Below, piece after piece: positions 35,536-44,890 of a stretch of 64,000 nt of DNA. How positions within the stretch are numbered: position 1 is the first letter of the stretch; each line of letters begins with the position of its first letter. The position numbers and the translations under genes were made by a program. The stretch lies in contig NZ_ADVG01000005.1 in the NCBI RefSeq assembly GCF_000178855.1, positions 434,001 to 498,000 of the forward strand, in the 5' to 3' direction. The notes beneath the pieces were generated by a model that was not told where the DNA came from, ran no database searches, and saw only the letters and a list, made by a program, of their open reading frames with translations. This DNA comes from Ktedonobacter racemifer DSM 44963. Lineage in GTDB: Bacteria > Chloroflexota > Ktedonobacteria > Ktedonobacterales > Ktedonobacteraceae.

Positions 35536-35583
35536 TTGACATGCGAATCTTCATCACGTATCTTTTTATATGATAACCATCAT
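35536..35583 (+). promoter_or_regulatory. Second promoter and TetR operator
   Basis: TTGACA at 35536-35541, a possible TATCTT at 35559-35564 after 17 bases, and the palindrome ATGATAACCATCAT at 35570-35583, which differs from the TetR-gene operator only in its centre. It would control the transcript starting before the NmrA relic and running into the DUF302 gene. Confidence 0.65.
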
Positions 35584-35689
35584 GTAAACTCAAGAAAAAC
35601 AGAGAGAACCACCTGGAAGATGAGACTGGTTGTTTGCGGGCGGTGAGCACATGCCCTCCAGAACACAATGTCGAAAGGAGAGCGTCTTA

Positions 35690-35945
35690 TGAAGATTGAG
35701 AAACCACCACTCGTCACCTGCACTGCGGGCGATGTTGGTGGTATCAGATAACGCCTCGTTGAGTGCGTGCTACCCCATAGCTTTTCTGTCCGTGCATCCG
35801 TTCATCAGGATGGCGACCAAGCAATTGTGCCATCCGGGGACAAACGTCTTTCTCAGTAATGGGACGAGCACCTTGGATGCGTTGCCCGCGCGAAACGGGT
35901 ACGGGGCCGCATGTTCTTGAGTAAAGTAACAATGTTTTAGAAAGA
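35690..35945 (+). pseudogene. NmrA-type NAD(P)-binding protein relic
   Basis: An ATG at 35690 with AAAGGAGAGCGTCTT upstream starts MKIEKPPLVTCTAGDVGGIR and stops after 20 codons. Beyond it, other frames give VLPHSFSVRASVHQDGDQAI and RGRMFLSK, in the order of an NmrA/SDR-atypical protein (glycine motif, VRAFVR-like strand, R(M/I)YFS-like strand). The remainder is deleted. It is the decayed first gene of the TetR-controlled unit. Confidence 0.6.
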
Positions 35946-35970
35946 CAACACCGAAAAGGAAATGAAATAG

Positions 35971-36480
35971 ATGAGATCAACCAGGCAGATCGCGATCGAA
36001 CATAGTGTCATCGTATCGAACCAACCATATGAAAAGGTGCTTGAGGGGCTTGAGAGCCGGTTAGGCTCGGCGAGCGGCTGGCAAGAGACAGAACAGCGAC
36101 TCCAAGCATTGGCTACCGCTCAAGCTTCCTGGGAGCAGGTTTCGGAGATGATTGAAAGGAATATCGGGACGAGCGATTTTATGCTCTTTAAGACGGTCGA
36201 GCATACGCCTCTGCTCACCCTGGTAGGCAAACAGAGTCGAGCCGTCCAGTATACGGCTGGCAATCCGCTCCTCGCCATTCAAATGAGCAGGCTCCAGCCA
36301 GAAGCCGCCTTATACGCTCCATTACGGTTTGTCGTGTACGAGGATGAAGCACACAACACGTTCGTAGCCTATGACAACTTTGTCTCACTGCTCGCTCAGT
36401 ACCAGCGCGCGGAGATCATCAAGGTTGCGCAGATGGTGGAGCAAAAGTTGGAAACGCTCATCGCAGAAGTGACACAGTGA
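35971..36480 (+). CDS. DUF302 domain protein
   Basis: A 169-aa soluble protein related to the one at 10897-11400. Landmarks: PYEKVLEGLESRLG, SDFMLFKTVEHTPLL, YTAGNPLLAIQMSR, PLRFVVYEDEAHNTFVAYDN, and a C-terminal amphipathic helix. DUF302 proteins are of unknown function; some bind small ligands. It lies in the TetR-controlled unit, 45 bases before the Fe-S gene, so the two are likely co-transcribed. The ribosome site is weak (GGAAATGAAATAG). Confidence 0.78.
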   Translation: MRSTRQIAIEHSVIVSNQPYEKVLEGLESRLGSASGWQETEQRLQALATAQASWEQVSEMIERNIGTSDFMLFKTVEHTPLLTLVGKQSRAVQYTAGNPLLAIQMSRLQPEAALYAPLRFVVYEDEAHNTFVAYDNFVSLLAQYQRAEIIKVAQMVEQKLETLIAEVTQ

Positions 36481-36525
36481 GAGGGTTTTCGCAAGATACG
36501 CTATTATAGAAAAGAGGAGAGCGCT

Positions 36526-37593
36526 ATGCCTCAGATGCCCCTTCCCGATCCCGAAGAGTTGCCATTGAAAATGCGCACGCACCCAACGGTTCAGCGCGCG
36601 TACCAGCAGCAAACCCAGGAGGCACAGGCGTCTGGATCGTCCAGTCCGCTCGATGTGGCCTGGTTACGGCAACTATGCCTTGAGGCTGGCGCGGACGATG
36701 TGGGCTTTGTCTCACTTGCCCGGCCCGAACTCGACGATCAACGCGCCGACATTCTCGCCCATGCTCCTTTTGCTCGCACACTCATCAGTTTTGTGTGCAA
36801 GATGAATCGTGAACCTATCCGCTCGCCAGCTCGTTCCGTTGCCAATGTCGAGTTTCATGAGGTGAACGACCAGGTAAAAACGGTCAGCCATACTATCGCT
36901 GCTCGGCTCCAGGAGCAGGGAATTCGCGCCATAAATGAAGCGACTGGCTTCCCGATGGAGGTGGGACGTCCTCTAGAATAGAGGAAAAAATGGGTGATTT
37001 CCCACAAACCCGTGGCTGTTGCCGCTGGCCTGGGCATGATGGGGATCCATCGGATCGTCATTCACCCGACCTTTGGCAACTTTATCCTATTGGGGACAGT
37101 CATCATTGACGCCGATGTCAGCGAAGAGAGCCATCCCGTGGCGTATAATCCCTGCCTCGAATGCAAATTATGCGTTGCTGCCTGTCCCGTGGGAGCGATC
37201 AGCCCGGATGGCAACTTCGATTTCACGGCCTGTGCAACACACAACTATCGGGAGTTTCTCGGCGGCTTCAATGAGTGGGTGGAAACCATCGTAGAAAGTC
37301 CCAGTGCAAGCGCCTATCGAGAGCACTTCGCGCCACCAGAAACGCTGTCCATGTGGCAGAGCCTGGCTTTTCAGCCCAATTATAAAGCGGCGTATTGCAT
37401 GGCGGTCTGCCCGGCAGGAGAGGACGTGATTGGCCCGTATCTCAGAAATCGCAAAGAGCATGTGCAAACGGTCGTCAAACCGCTTCAGGAGAAGGTGGAA
37501 CCGGTCTACGTCAAAGCAGGATCTCAAGCGGAAGCGCATGTACGTCGCCGGTTTCCCCACAAGATCGTGCGCCAGGTGAAACGGGGAACGTAA
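36526..37593 (+). pseudogene. 4Fe-4S protein (QueG/reductive-dehalogenase-like) with in-frame amber codon
   Basis: A single frame of 356 codons interrupted only by TAG at 36979-36981. Before it: 151 residues starting MPQMPLPDPEELP, with DVGFVSLARPEL and an IGEV-like helical part. After it: WVISHKPVAVAAGLGMMGIHR, the dicluster ferredoxin motif CLECKLCVAACPVGAIS and a second set of cysteines (FTACATHNYR, YCMAVCPAGED). The order matches QueG-like and dehalogenase-like iron-sulphur proteins. TAG could come from TGG (Trp) by one change. Either a recent nonsense mutation or read-through. AGAGGAGAGCGCT precedes the ATG. Confidence 0.8.
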
Positions 37594-37849
37594 GTGGGCC
37601 CAGAGACAGACATGACATTGTCGCACAACCTGATGCAGTCGGCACTGTCATGAATCCAGCCGAGAGCATATTGCCATCCGCCTCGTGCTAAGCATCGCTT
37701 GGAGCAGCGAGAAACGGTCGCTGCTGCGATTGCACTTCTCGCCAGCCTAAAGAGTATCCTCCAGCACCAGCAAAACGCTTACGGCCGATTGGACGGCCCG
37801 CTGGCGTCATTGATATCGAGAACCATAAGGAACAAAGGAGCGTAGAAAG

Positions 37850-38851
37850 ATGAAAGCGATTCGATTCAATCAGTATGGTGAGCCTGCAAAGGTCCTTGAG
37901 GTTCAAGAGCGTCCTCTCCCAGAACCTGGGAAAGGAGAAGCACGCGTTCGTATCCTGGCCAGCCCCGTGAACCCGTCTGACCTGCTGTTTGTGCGCGGAC
38001 ACTATGCAGGCGTTCAACCCCAATTTCCCTCACCCGTCGGTTTTGAAGGGGTTGGTGTGGTGGATGCTCTGGGTCCACAAGTGCATCATCTCGTTCCTGG
38101 ACAGCGCGTAGCAGTCATCAATGGAACGGGGGGCAACTGGGCTGAATATGCTGTTTTGCCAGCTCCCTTTCTGCTTCCAGTACCTGATGATATTCCTGAT
38201 GAACAGGTAGCCACCTTCTTTATCAATCCGGCCTCCGCCATTCTCATGCTTCGTCACATCCTGGCTGTCCCTCAAGGCGAATGGCTGCTCCAATCGGCAG
38301 CCGGGTCCGAACTGGGGCGCATGATCATCAGGCTGGCGAAACACGATGGAGTCCGCACACTGAACGTTGTTCGCCGACGCGAAGCGGTGGCTGAACTGGA
38401 ACAACTGGGGGCCGATGCCGTGATTGTGTCCACCGAGGGGCCCATTGACGAGCAAGTCCGCAGGATCGTCGGCCCACAGGGCGTCAAGTACGCCATCGAT
38501 CCGGTGGTCGGAGAAACGGGAACCCAGATATTTCAGGCCCTCGGCGACGATGGCAGAATGCTGGTGTATGGCTCCCTGACGGGTGAGCCCATCCGGGTGG
38601 GCGCTGATCCGCGCTTCATTCTGGCAGGGCGCCGCATCCTGGAAGTGTTCTGGCTCGGTTACTGGTTTCCCAGGCTCGATGAAACGGCACGACAGCAGCT
38701 GGTCCAGGACGTTGTCACGCTCATGCGCGAGGGTATTCTCCTGACCTCGGCAGTACGGAGATTCTCCCTCGACGAGATCGGTACAGCTGTCACACATGCA
38801 GAATCAATGGGCAGGCAGGAGAAGGCACTCCTCGTGCCTGGGAAGCACTAG
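37850..38851 (+). CDS. MDR-family NAD(P)H quinone/enoyl reductase-like protein, copy 2
   Basis: A 333-aa paralogue of the protein at 1857-2861. Differences cluster at the N-terminus (EVQERPLPEPGKG against EIREYPLPEPGEG) and near the C-terminus (GYWFPRLDETAR against GYWFTKGLDATAR, one codon shorter). The nucleotide-binding region is the same. The leader includes AAAGGAGCG just before the ATG. It is the last gene after the TetR-controlled Fe-S gene, about 256 bases downstream, and may have its own promoter in the duplicated leader. Probable role: reduction of an electrophilic enone or quinone. Confidence 0.88.
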   Translation: MKAIRFNQYGEPAKVLEVQERPLPEPGKGEARVRILASPVNPSDLLFVRGHYAGVQPQFPSPVGFEGVGVVDALGPQVHHLVPGQRVAVINGTGGNWAEYAVLPAPFLLPVPDDIPDEQVATFFINPASAILMLRHILAVPQGEWLLQSAAGSELGRMIIRLAKHDGVRTLNVVRRREAVAELEQLGADAVIVSTEGPIDEQVRRIVGPQGVKYAIDPVVGETGTQIFQALGDDGRMLVYGSLTGEPIRVGADPRFILAGRRILEVFWLGYWFPRLDETARQQLVQDVVTLMREGILLTSAVRRFSLDEIGTAVTHAESMGRQEKALLVPGKH

Positions 38852-38934
38852 GCCATGGAGCAAAGAAGGGGGGCGGTGTTCCGGCCGTGAATATGTTCAC
38901 CGTTGGAAAACGCCGTCTCCTCCCATTACTCTCT

Positions 38935-38977
38935 GAAAGAGAGGTTCAACAGCTGATATTGGACCTCTCTCATTTTT
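38935..38977 (+). terminator. Rho-independent terminator after MDR copy 2
   Basis: Stem AGAGAGGT(T)CAAC / ATTGGACCTCTCT with a run of six T right after it (38972-38977). Homologous to the hairpin at 2942-2980. Confidence 0.85.
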
Positions 38978-39053
38978 TCAGCAAGAGAAAAAGATCGCTC
39001 ACAACGGGGATGAGCACTGAGACAAACACCACAAGAATTGGTTTGAAAAGCGA

Positions 39054-39087
39054 CAGACGAAGTCTTACTGAGGCTTCGTCTGTTTTT
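39054..39087 (+). terminator. Rho-independent terminator
   Basis: CAGACGAAG ... CTTCGTCTG followed by TTTTTCT. It is about 80 bases after the previous terminator; whether a small transcript lies between is not visible. Confidence 0.75.
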
Positions 39088-39347
39088 CTAAAGAAAAAGC
39101 GATGAAACGCAACATTATTTCAAAATTGATTCAACCAGACTCCCCTTCCCCCTGTGGGAACGCGAGACTGGACGATGCGGCGAAAACGGTGCTGATCGGG
39201 CCGGGACGCGATCGTTTTGCGCAGATGGCAGGGGACGTGAGCTTTTGCATGTGCCCCCCATGCAAAAAGACAGAGAGAGGCTGAGCACCCCATGAAGCGA
39301 GCCCGCGACCCCAACGTTTCTCCTCGAAGTGCCAGGCCGCGCAGCAG

Positions 39348-39692
39348 GTGATTCCTACCGAGCAACTGGCAAATGAGATTGATGGTCAGCAACGACCAGT
39401 CACGCTGCAATCGAAGTTCCAGAGCGGCCAGACGGTCTATCTGTCCTACAAATGGGCACAAGGAAACACTGGCTATGTCCAAACCCGCTGGTATGTCAAT
39501 GGCGAAATGAAAGACAAAGCCATGTCCAAATATATCAATCAATATGCCAATGGGTATGGATATTTCTCGGAGAGTTTTTCTACCAATGACGTCACTTTTC
39601 AAGGAACGGTAGAAGTTTTCTGGTGCCAGGATGCTGACTGCACGCATGGCGGACTCGCGTGGGCGCGCCCATTTAGCGTGACCGCCAGCTAG
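39348..39692 (+). CDS. Small hypothetical protein, possibly the end of an exported protein
   Basis: A 114-aa frame from a GTG start. The sequence (VTLQSKFQSGQTVYLSYKWAQG, then TRWYVNGEMKD and VEVFWCQDADCTHGGLAWARPF) looks like a beta-sandwich with two cysteines near the end, as in secreted Ig-like or carbohydrate-binding domains. No signal peptide is present in this frame; the bases upstream are open only for a few codons with no ribosome site, so an N-terminal part may be missing through a frameshift near 39345. I do not recognise the family. Confidence 0.5.
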   Translation: MIPTEQLANEIDGQQRPVTLQSKFQSGQTVYLSYKWAQGNTGYVQTRWYVNGEMKDKAMSKYINQYANGYGYFSESFSTNDVTFQGTVEVFWCQDADCTHGGLAWARPFSVTAS

Positions 39693-40071
39693 CCAGGAGA
39701 GAATGCTTTCCATAAACGGGAAGAAACGCGCGGGCAGGTTGAGGCTTGCTCGCGCGTTTCTTGTGCTCCAAAACCAGCGCAAACCCACATTCCTTGGGGC
39801 AGTTAAGATGTTCACGCCGCTTCTCATGGCCATGCTGGCCAATGGTATCTGTATCCTTCTCACTCTCAAGAAGACATCCTTCTCCAGGATGCTCTCAACG
39901 CTCATAACGGACAGTAGTCTGCCCATCATCCCAGATCAGTGCCGGGAGGCTCACTCTCTCGCAGGGATTCCTCGCACAAGGATGTCTCCTCCATCTCTCT
40001 CACATCACCTGTGGTGCTCTTGACGAGGGTGGAACGCTCGTTGTGCCACCAGGTCCAAGCAATTGCTTGCC

Positions 40072-40572
40072 TCAGTGAAGGAGTTTTGCCATGATATACT
40101 CATCAATATACGCTCCATCAATGAGCATGGTGCGTCTCATTGTCCCCTCGATTTCAAAACCACACTTCTGGTAGAGCGCAACTGCAGCTTGATTGGCTGT
40201 CATCACAGTCAACTCTAAACGAAGAATGCCTTGTCGGCGAGCCCAGTCTTCCATTGCCATAAAAAGTTGGGTTCCCATGCCCTGCCCAGTAAAGGCTTGC
40301 AAAATACCAATCATAAGACCAAGCCGTTGCCTATTGCGCTGGCGTACCCCTCGCTCTCCGATCAGAAACCCGACTAGTTGCTCGCCATGTTCGGCCACAA
40401 GAATGAGAAGACTGTCTTGGGAGGATTGGCATCGAAACTGTTCGAGCTGCTGCTGGGCAAGCATCGCGTTTTCATCAGGCTCACGCAACATAAAGGATGT
40501 TTCTTCATTGATCTGTTTCCTCAGAGAAAGAAACGCTTCGGCATCACGTTCACCGAGCAGACGAATTGTCAT
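40072..40572 (-). CDS. GNAT-family N-acetyltransferase
   Basis: The ATG at 40572 with AAGGAG upstream gives 166 aa. The start MTIRLLGERDAEAFLSLR, the acetyl-CoA loop region LMIGILQAFTGQGMGTQL (Q-x-x-G-x-G/A form) and the C-terminal VALYQKCGFEIEGTMRR are classical for GNAT enzymes close to ribosomal-protein or antibiotic acetyltransferases. The substrate cannot be told. A long hairpin lies in its leader. Stand-alone; no partner gene. Confidence 0.9.
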   Translation of the reverse strand: MTIRLLGERDAEAFLSLRKQINEETSFMLREPDENAMLAQQQLEQFRCQSSQDSLLILVAEHGEQLVGFLIGERGVRQRNRQRLGLMIGILQAFTGQGMGTQLFMAMEDWARRQGILRLELTVMTANQAAVALYQKCGFEIEGTMRRTMLIDGAYIDEYIMAKLLH

Positions 40573-40598
40573 AGAGATACTCCTTTTTCCATATTTCT

Positions 40599-40653
40599 CT
40601 TGCCGAGAAACACTGAAGCGGCTCTTTATCACGCTCCAGTGCTTCTCGGCAAG
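40599..40653 (-). promoter_or_regulatory. 22-bp inverted repeat in the leader of the acetyltransferase gene
   Basis: Arms 40599-40620 (CTTGCCGAGAAACACTGAAGCG) and 40632-40653, two mismatches, 11-base loop. It ends 27 bases before the start codon. No T-run, so it may be an attenuator-like structure or an operator. Confidence 0.5.
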
Positions 40654-41110
40654 AGGGCCATTGTATAACACAAGGGCGAGGGAAAACAAGGAGTCATCTC
40701 GGCAATTTTCAAGAAGATCGCATTCTAGCGTGATTGGCCTCTCATCGCGAAACCGCCAAAGAGAGAGAGTGCATCATCTCTCCTTTTCTTTCCGATCATG
40801 CTGCTCTCTCTTATCGTACCACCTTTCCGTTGCTCTGGATGAGCTCGACGCAAAAAAACTTGCCGCACCCGGGATGAGCGTTGGCGTGAGTATTGGTGAT
40901 ATTGATTCCATCTTCCTGCTACACTGAATGTAACGTGACAACAATGCAGTGAACTCAGCTTCAGTTCACTGGTGGACCAGAATAAGGGGTGTTCCAAGCT
41001 CACCTGCCACATCACACGAACAGCAGACACCTCAACACCTGTGAACTGAAGAAATGTGATCTTCGCTCTCGCTGCATGTATTCTAACACCCGCGAAAGGA
41101 GGTGACAGAG

Positions 41111-41434
41111 ATGACTCTCTACATGACACGTTTTGCCTACACGCCCGACGCCTTGGCTGCGCTCGTCAAACATCCACAGAACCGTGAGGACGTTCTCCGC
41201 GCGCTGCTCGAGAAACTTGGAGGACGGTTGGTATCTTTCTACTACTCCTTCGGGACGTACGATGGCTTGTTTATCGCTGAGATGCCCGATGAGACCACGG
41301 TCACGGCAGCCATCTTCGCCGTGGTCTCGCCAGGCCATCTCAAAAGCGTTGAGACAACCGTGCTACTCACGACCGAGCAGACGATGGAGGCGATGCGCAA
41401 AGCGGGCACCCAGACGTACCGAGCACCAAGGTAG
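41111..41434 (+). CDS. GYD-domain protein
   Basis: The ATG at 41111 follows AAAGGAGGTGACAGAG. The 107-aa product has the ferredoxin-like-fold pattern of GYD proteins: MTLYMTRFAYTPDALAALVKHP, GGRLVSFYYSFGTYDGLFIAEMPDE (the G-x-YD motif as FGTYD) and TTEQTMEAMRKAG. Function unknown; often next to oxidoreductases. Stand-alone here. Confidence 0.85.
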   Translation: MTLYMTRFAYTPDALAALVKHPQNREDVLRALLEKLGGRLVSFYYSFGTYDGLFIAEMPDETTVTAAIFAVVSPGHLKSVETTVLLTTEQTMEAMRKAGTQTYRAPR

Positions 41435-42438
41435 GCATCCCACCCTGGACCATCCTGGCGAGGACATCGGCGACGATGTCCTCGCCCCCCAAAAGACAAG
41501 AGCCAACTCCATGACACCAGGGCCATCAAAGCCTTCTCGCTTGCCAAGCGCTCCTGCACATTCACTGGGAAAGCACCAGCAGCAGTAGCAGAACATCCCC
41601 TCTCGCTTCCATCCCCCTCCTCGCCCCCTCAGTTGCCGCTGCTGCTTGATTAGCTCTCGGCTTCAGACTCCAACCAAGGGATAGGCGACGGCGAGCAGCC
41701 TCGCGAACAGGGCTGCACAACACTTTCACGCCAGGAAAATTGCTGCGGCTCCTTGTTGCTCACCTTCCTCACCATGTACCTATGATCATGGAACCAGCCA
41801 CACGCCCGCGATAGCCCTGGCACACACCTCCCCGCACACAATAGCTACATGCAATTCTTTGCGATATCACATGTATTCCACACCCACACGACCAGGCATG
41901 GCCGTCACACACCCCCGCGATCATAGAAGGGAAAGACGCACATCAGCCGATCCGTTGCATGATTTTCCCCTTGATTGACTGCCAGGCAATACACAAACCA
42001 TCTGCTTTTCACTCCGCGCCATCCACTGGAAGCAGCTCGATCTGTTCTTCGACGTGCAGCGTCCCCGTTCTCATCCCCTGGAGCAAGTAATTACGGCATC
42101 AGAACCATTACCGCAGAGAAAGGGTGAGTTTCCTGCATCTTTTCCTTGTGGAATATGCTCATATGCACTTCGATTTGCTGAGCTTTATTTTTTGCAACAC
42201 TACCTCACCCGCAACCTGCTCGGCACTATCCCGTGGTCCTCAAAAGCAAACGCAAGGCCAAAACCAAGGGCTAATAGTCGTCAATGTGAGCATGTTTCCT
42301 TTTGGCAGAACTTGCGTTGCAAGTTCTCAAAGATCCTGTTTATCTGATATCTTAGTAAGAGGCCAGAACTGCTAGGAAGAGATCAAAACGTGTAACAGCT
42401 AATAAATAGTATAGGACACTATCTGCCCGCCACCAGCG
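41435..42438. other. Gene-free stretch
   Basis: About 1 kb in which I find no frame with a ribosome site or recognisable similarity. Codon-like order is absent, and short frames such as 42054-42347 look random. It may be old decayed DNA. Confidence 0.5.
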
Positions 42439-42702
42439 AGCGCGAGAACTATCCTGAAGCGGTGTCGCCGGAACATTGGGGGAATTGCGCTATTTGCATC
42501 ATCAGATACGGCACTTCTCGATGTCATGCTTCAGTTCCTTTCCTCCAATTCCTCCGCTCTTACCGTCCAGGACACCAATAACAATGAGCTCCTCGGCATA
42601 GTGATCCTTGCCAGTATTCATCGCGAAATTTCGAGCCATCATGGCATCCATGTATCATCAACTGTCGAGAGCATCAACGAGTCAGAAGAGACGCGCACCT
42701 AA
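42439..42702 (+). pseudogene. End of an osmoprotectant ABC transporter ATPase (CBS part)
   Basis: Across one frameshift near 42480 the DNA reads ERENYPEAVSPEHWG, then IALFASSDTALLDVMLQFLS, SALTVQDTNNNELLGIVIL, ASIHREISSHHG and a stop at 42702. This is the pattern of the CBS domain that ends OpuCA/ProV-type ATPases (...VVD...LLG.I.LA.I...). The nucleotide-binding domain is gone. The binding-protein gene of such a transporter follows 97 bases later, which supports the reading. Confidence 0.6.
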
Positions 42703-42798
42703 CTGCGCGCTGTTTGCTGGTACTATGCTCGTGATTGCTTGAAGAACAAGAGGAACGGTATGTATTACCTACCGAGCGGATACACTAAGGAGACCTTT

Positions 42799-43746
42799 AT
42801 GTCTTTACGTTCACTCAATTTCAGGTTGGTGGGAGCACTGGCCCTGGTCTTCTTGCTCTTACTTTCGGCCTGTGGGACAAGTGGGAACTCGGATTCCAGC
42901 TACTCTGGCAGTTTCAAGGGACAACTCACCGTTGCTAGTAAACTCGATATTGAGTCACAACTGCTGGCCAAGATGTATACGCTGCTGCTACGAAAGGAGG
43001 GATTCCAGATCAACGAGAAACCTGCGCTTGGCAACAGCACCATCATCTTTCAAGCCATTACCTACGATTCGATTGATCTTTATCCAGAGTTTACAGGCAC
43101 GGGTTTGAACAGGTTGCACATCCCGAGTACCTACAATCCGCTGAAGGATTACCAAATGGTCAAGGATGACTTCAAGAAGAAATACAAGCTTACCTGGCTT
43201 GATCCGACCCTGCTCCTCAACGATGGTTACACGTTCTGTACCATGAAAGAGAATGCTCAAATGCTCGGCCTTGTCTCTATTTCAGACATCGTGCCAAAGG
43301 TCTCTCAGTTAACGCTGACGACACCCAGTGATGCTACCCCATTTGTAGATGGTCTCAAACGGGTCTACAAGATCACAACCAGGAGTTTTAAGAGCGTGAA
43401 GACCATCGATTATGCCCTCGGTTTTGAAGCAGTGAAGAACGGCAAGGCCCAGATCACCGTCTGCTACAGCACCGACGCAAACGTTCCCCAGAGTGGCTTC
43501 ATCTTCTTGAAGGATGACAAAAACGGCTTCCCGCCCTCTCATCCCGCGCCTCTCGTTCGTAGCAATATTCTGCAAAGGTACCCAGATATCTCCAGGATTC
43601 TCAATCCCCTGGCACCTAGACTGACGACTGATGTGAGTATCCAGTTGCAGATACAAGTCACACAGAAAAAGAACGAAGGCGCATCCGTATTCCGGGCCGT
43701 TACGCTCGTCGCGACTGACTTTCTGAAGCGAGAGGGTCTCCTCTAG
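42799..43746 (+). CDS. Glycine betaine/osmoprotectant-binding lipoprotein
   Basis: The ATG at 42799 has AAGGAG upstream. The 315-aa product begins with a signal peptide and lipobox LLLSAC (Cys near residue 26), then the OpuAC/OsmF-type substrate-binding fold: LTVASKLDIESQLLAKMY, then AITYDSIDLYPEFTGTGL, FVDGLKRVYK and YALGFEAVKNGKAQI(T)VCYSTD. It should bind betaine or choline outside the membrane and deliver it to an ABC permease. The permease gene is absent and the ATPase is a relic upstream, so it is an orphan. Confidence 0.85.
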   Translation: MSLRSLNFRLVGALALVFLLLLSACGTSGNSDSSYSGSFKGQLTVASKLDIESQLLAKMYTLLLRKEGFQINEKPALGNSTIIFQAITYDSIDLYPEFTGTGLNRLHIPSTYNPLKDYQMVKDDFKKKYKLTWLDPTLLLNDGYTFCTMKENAQMLGLVSISDIVPKVSQLTLTTPSDATPFVDGLKRVYKITTRSFKSVKTIDYALGFEAVKNGKAQITVCYSTDANVPQSGFIFLKDDKNGFPPSHPAPLVRSNILQRYPDISRILNPLAPRLTTDVSIQLQIQVTQKKNEGASVFRAVTLVATDFLKREGLL

Positions 43747-43849
43747 CAAGTACGCACCTCATTGCCACCGATGTGTTGCAGGAAGAACTGAAATTAGGTG
43801 TCTGGGATATTATAGATCTCAGCAAAACTAGCTAAACGGGAAAAGAGGT

Positions 43850-44765
43850 AAAAGCGTTGTACCGTTTCCTTGACGAGCCGGATGTCACGTTTGCTGCTCT
43901 GATGCAGCCCCACTGGTTGCAGACGCGCGGAGAGATGCAAGAGCGTTCCGTCATCCTGCTGATCCAGGATACGACGGAACTGGATTTGACGCATCGACAC
44001 AAGATGTCTGGCATCGGGCAAATCGGCGATGAAAAGGGACGAGGATTGCTGCTGCAAACGATGTTGGCCGTGGTGCCTGAGAGCCGAGAGGTCCTGGGGT
44101 GCGCAAAGCCAAGAGCCTTTTGTGCGCATCCCGGCTCCCAGAGGAGAAACCAGAGCCCAAAGAAGAAAACGTCCCAAAGAAACGGATGTCTGGACGCGCA
44201 TGGTCACTCAGATCGGAAGCGCTGAGAAGGGTTCTGATTGGGTCCATGTGGGAGATCGAGGGGCCGATTTCTTTGACTTCTGCGCGGGCCTGTCACCAGA
44301 GTCAACATGACCCTCTTGTCCCCTCGTAATGAGCCCAAGGCGCTGCACGAGCAGAGAAGCCTGTGGGTGATTCGCGTCTGGGAAGAAGATGGCTTGAGAC
44401 CACAAGGAGAAGGGCCTGTCGAATGGATTCTGTTGACCTCGGTTCCAACATCCACCTTGCAAGAAGCATGGGAACGCGTCTCTTGGTATGCGCATCGATG
44501 GATCGTGCCAGAGCGTCCTGCCACCCAAGTCATTGAGCCTGAGCTTCTGGCGGTGGTGGCTGCATGCGCGAAGCCGGATGCTTCCCTCATGACGCTGAGC
44601 ACGTTTTGGACGGAGGTTGCTCGCCTGGGTGGCTTCCTGGCTCGTCGCAGCGATGGCTCTCCTGGCTGGAAACCCCTTTGGAAAGGCTGGCTCCACGTGC
44701 AAACCTTGCTTGAGGGCGTCCATCTCGCTTTTCACCTCCATTTGTAATTTGTGGGTAATTTTCAG
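43850..44765 (+). pseudogene. IS4-family transposase relic
   Basis: Pieces in different frames match the intact transposase at 11505-12884: [20 protein letters not shown], then [30 protein letters not shown], and a C-terminal part from SLWVIRVWEEDG to the end HLAFHLHL. The N-terminus, the middle with the second half of the catalytic core, and the Y-R-E-K signature are deleted. A right repeat (TTGTAATTTGTGGGTAATTT) lies at 44742-44765. Inactive. Confidence 0.88.
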
Positions 44766-44863
44766 TGTTTAAAAACAGGGGTCTTCTGGCGCGGTTCGAT
44801 AAGTAGATGTAATACAGGTAGTGCTCTCTGCCGGAGCGCATTACAGAGAACGTGGCGAGAAAG

Positions 44864-44890
44864 CCCCGGTCATTGATGCCGGGGATGAAT
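44864..44890 (+). repeat. tnpB left-end hairpin
   Basis: GCCCCGGTCATTGATGCCGGGG followed by ATGAATCG. It is nearly the same as the hairpin reconstructed at 11447-11463/12903-12920 and precedes tnpB by about 130 bases. Confidence 0.6.

Larger units (their letters stand above)
37740..38977 (+). repeat. Duplicated segment, copy 2
   Basis: Partner of the segment at 1735-2980: leader (from AGTATCCTC and CAGCAAAAC on), MDR gene and terminator. In this copy the genes between TetR and the oxidoreductase are still present, so this is the fuller version. Confidence 0.85.

Noticed and set aside
36979..36981. Pyrrolysine or other amber recoding in the Fe-S gene
   Set aside because: No pyl genes or suppressor tRNA are in the window and a TGG-to-TAG mutation explains the stop more simply.
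43794..44207. 137-aa frame on the - strand and neighbours
   Set aside because: Antisense to the IS4 transposase relic.
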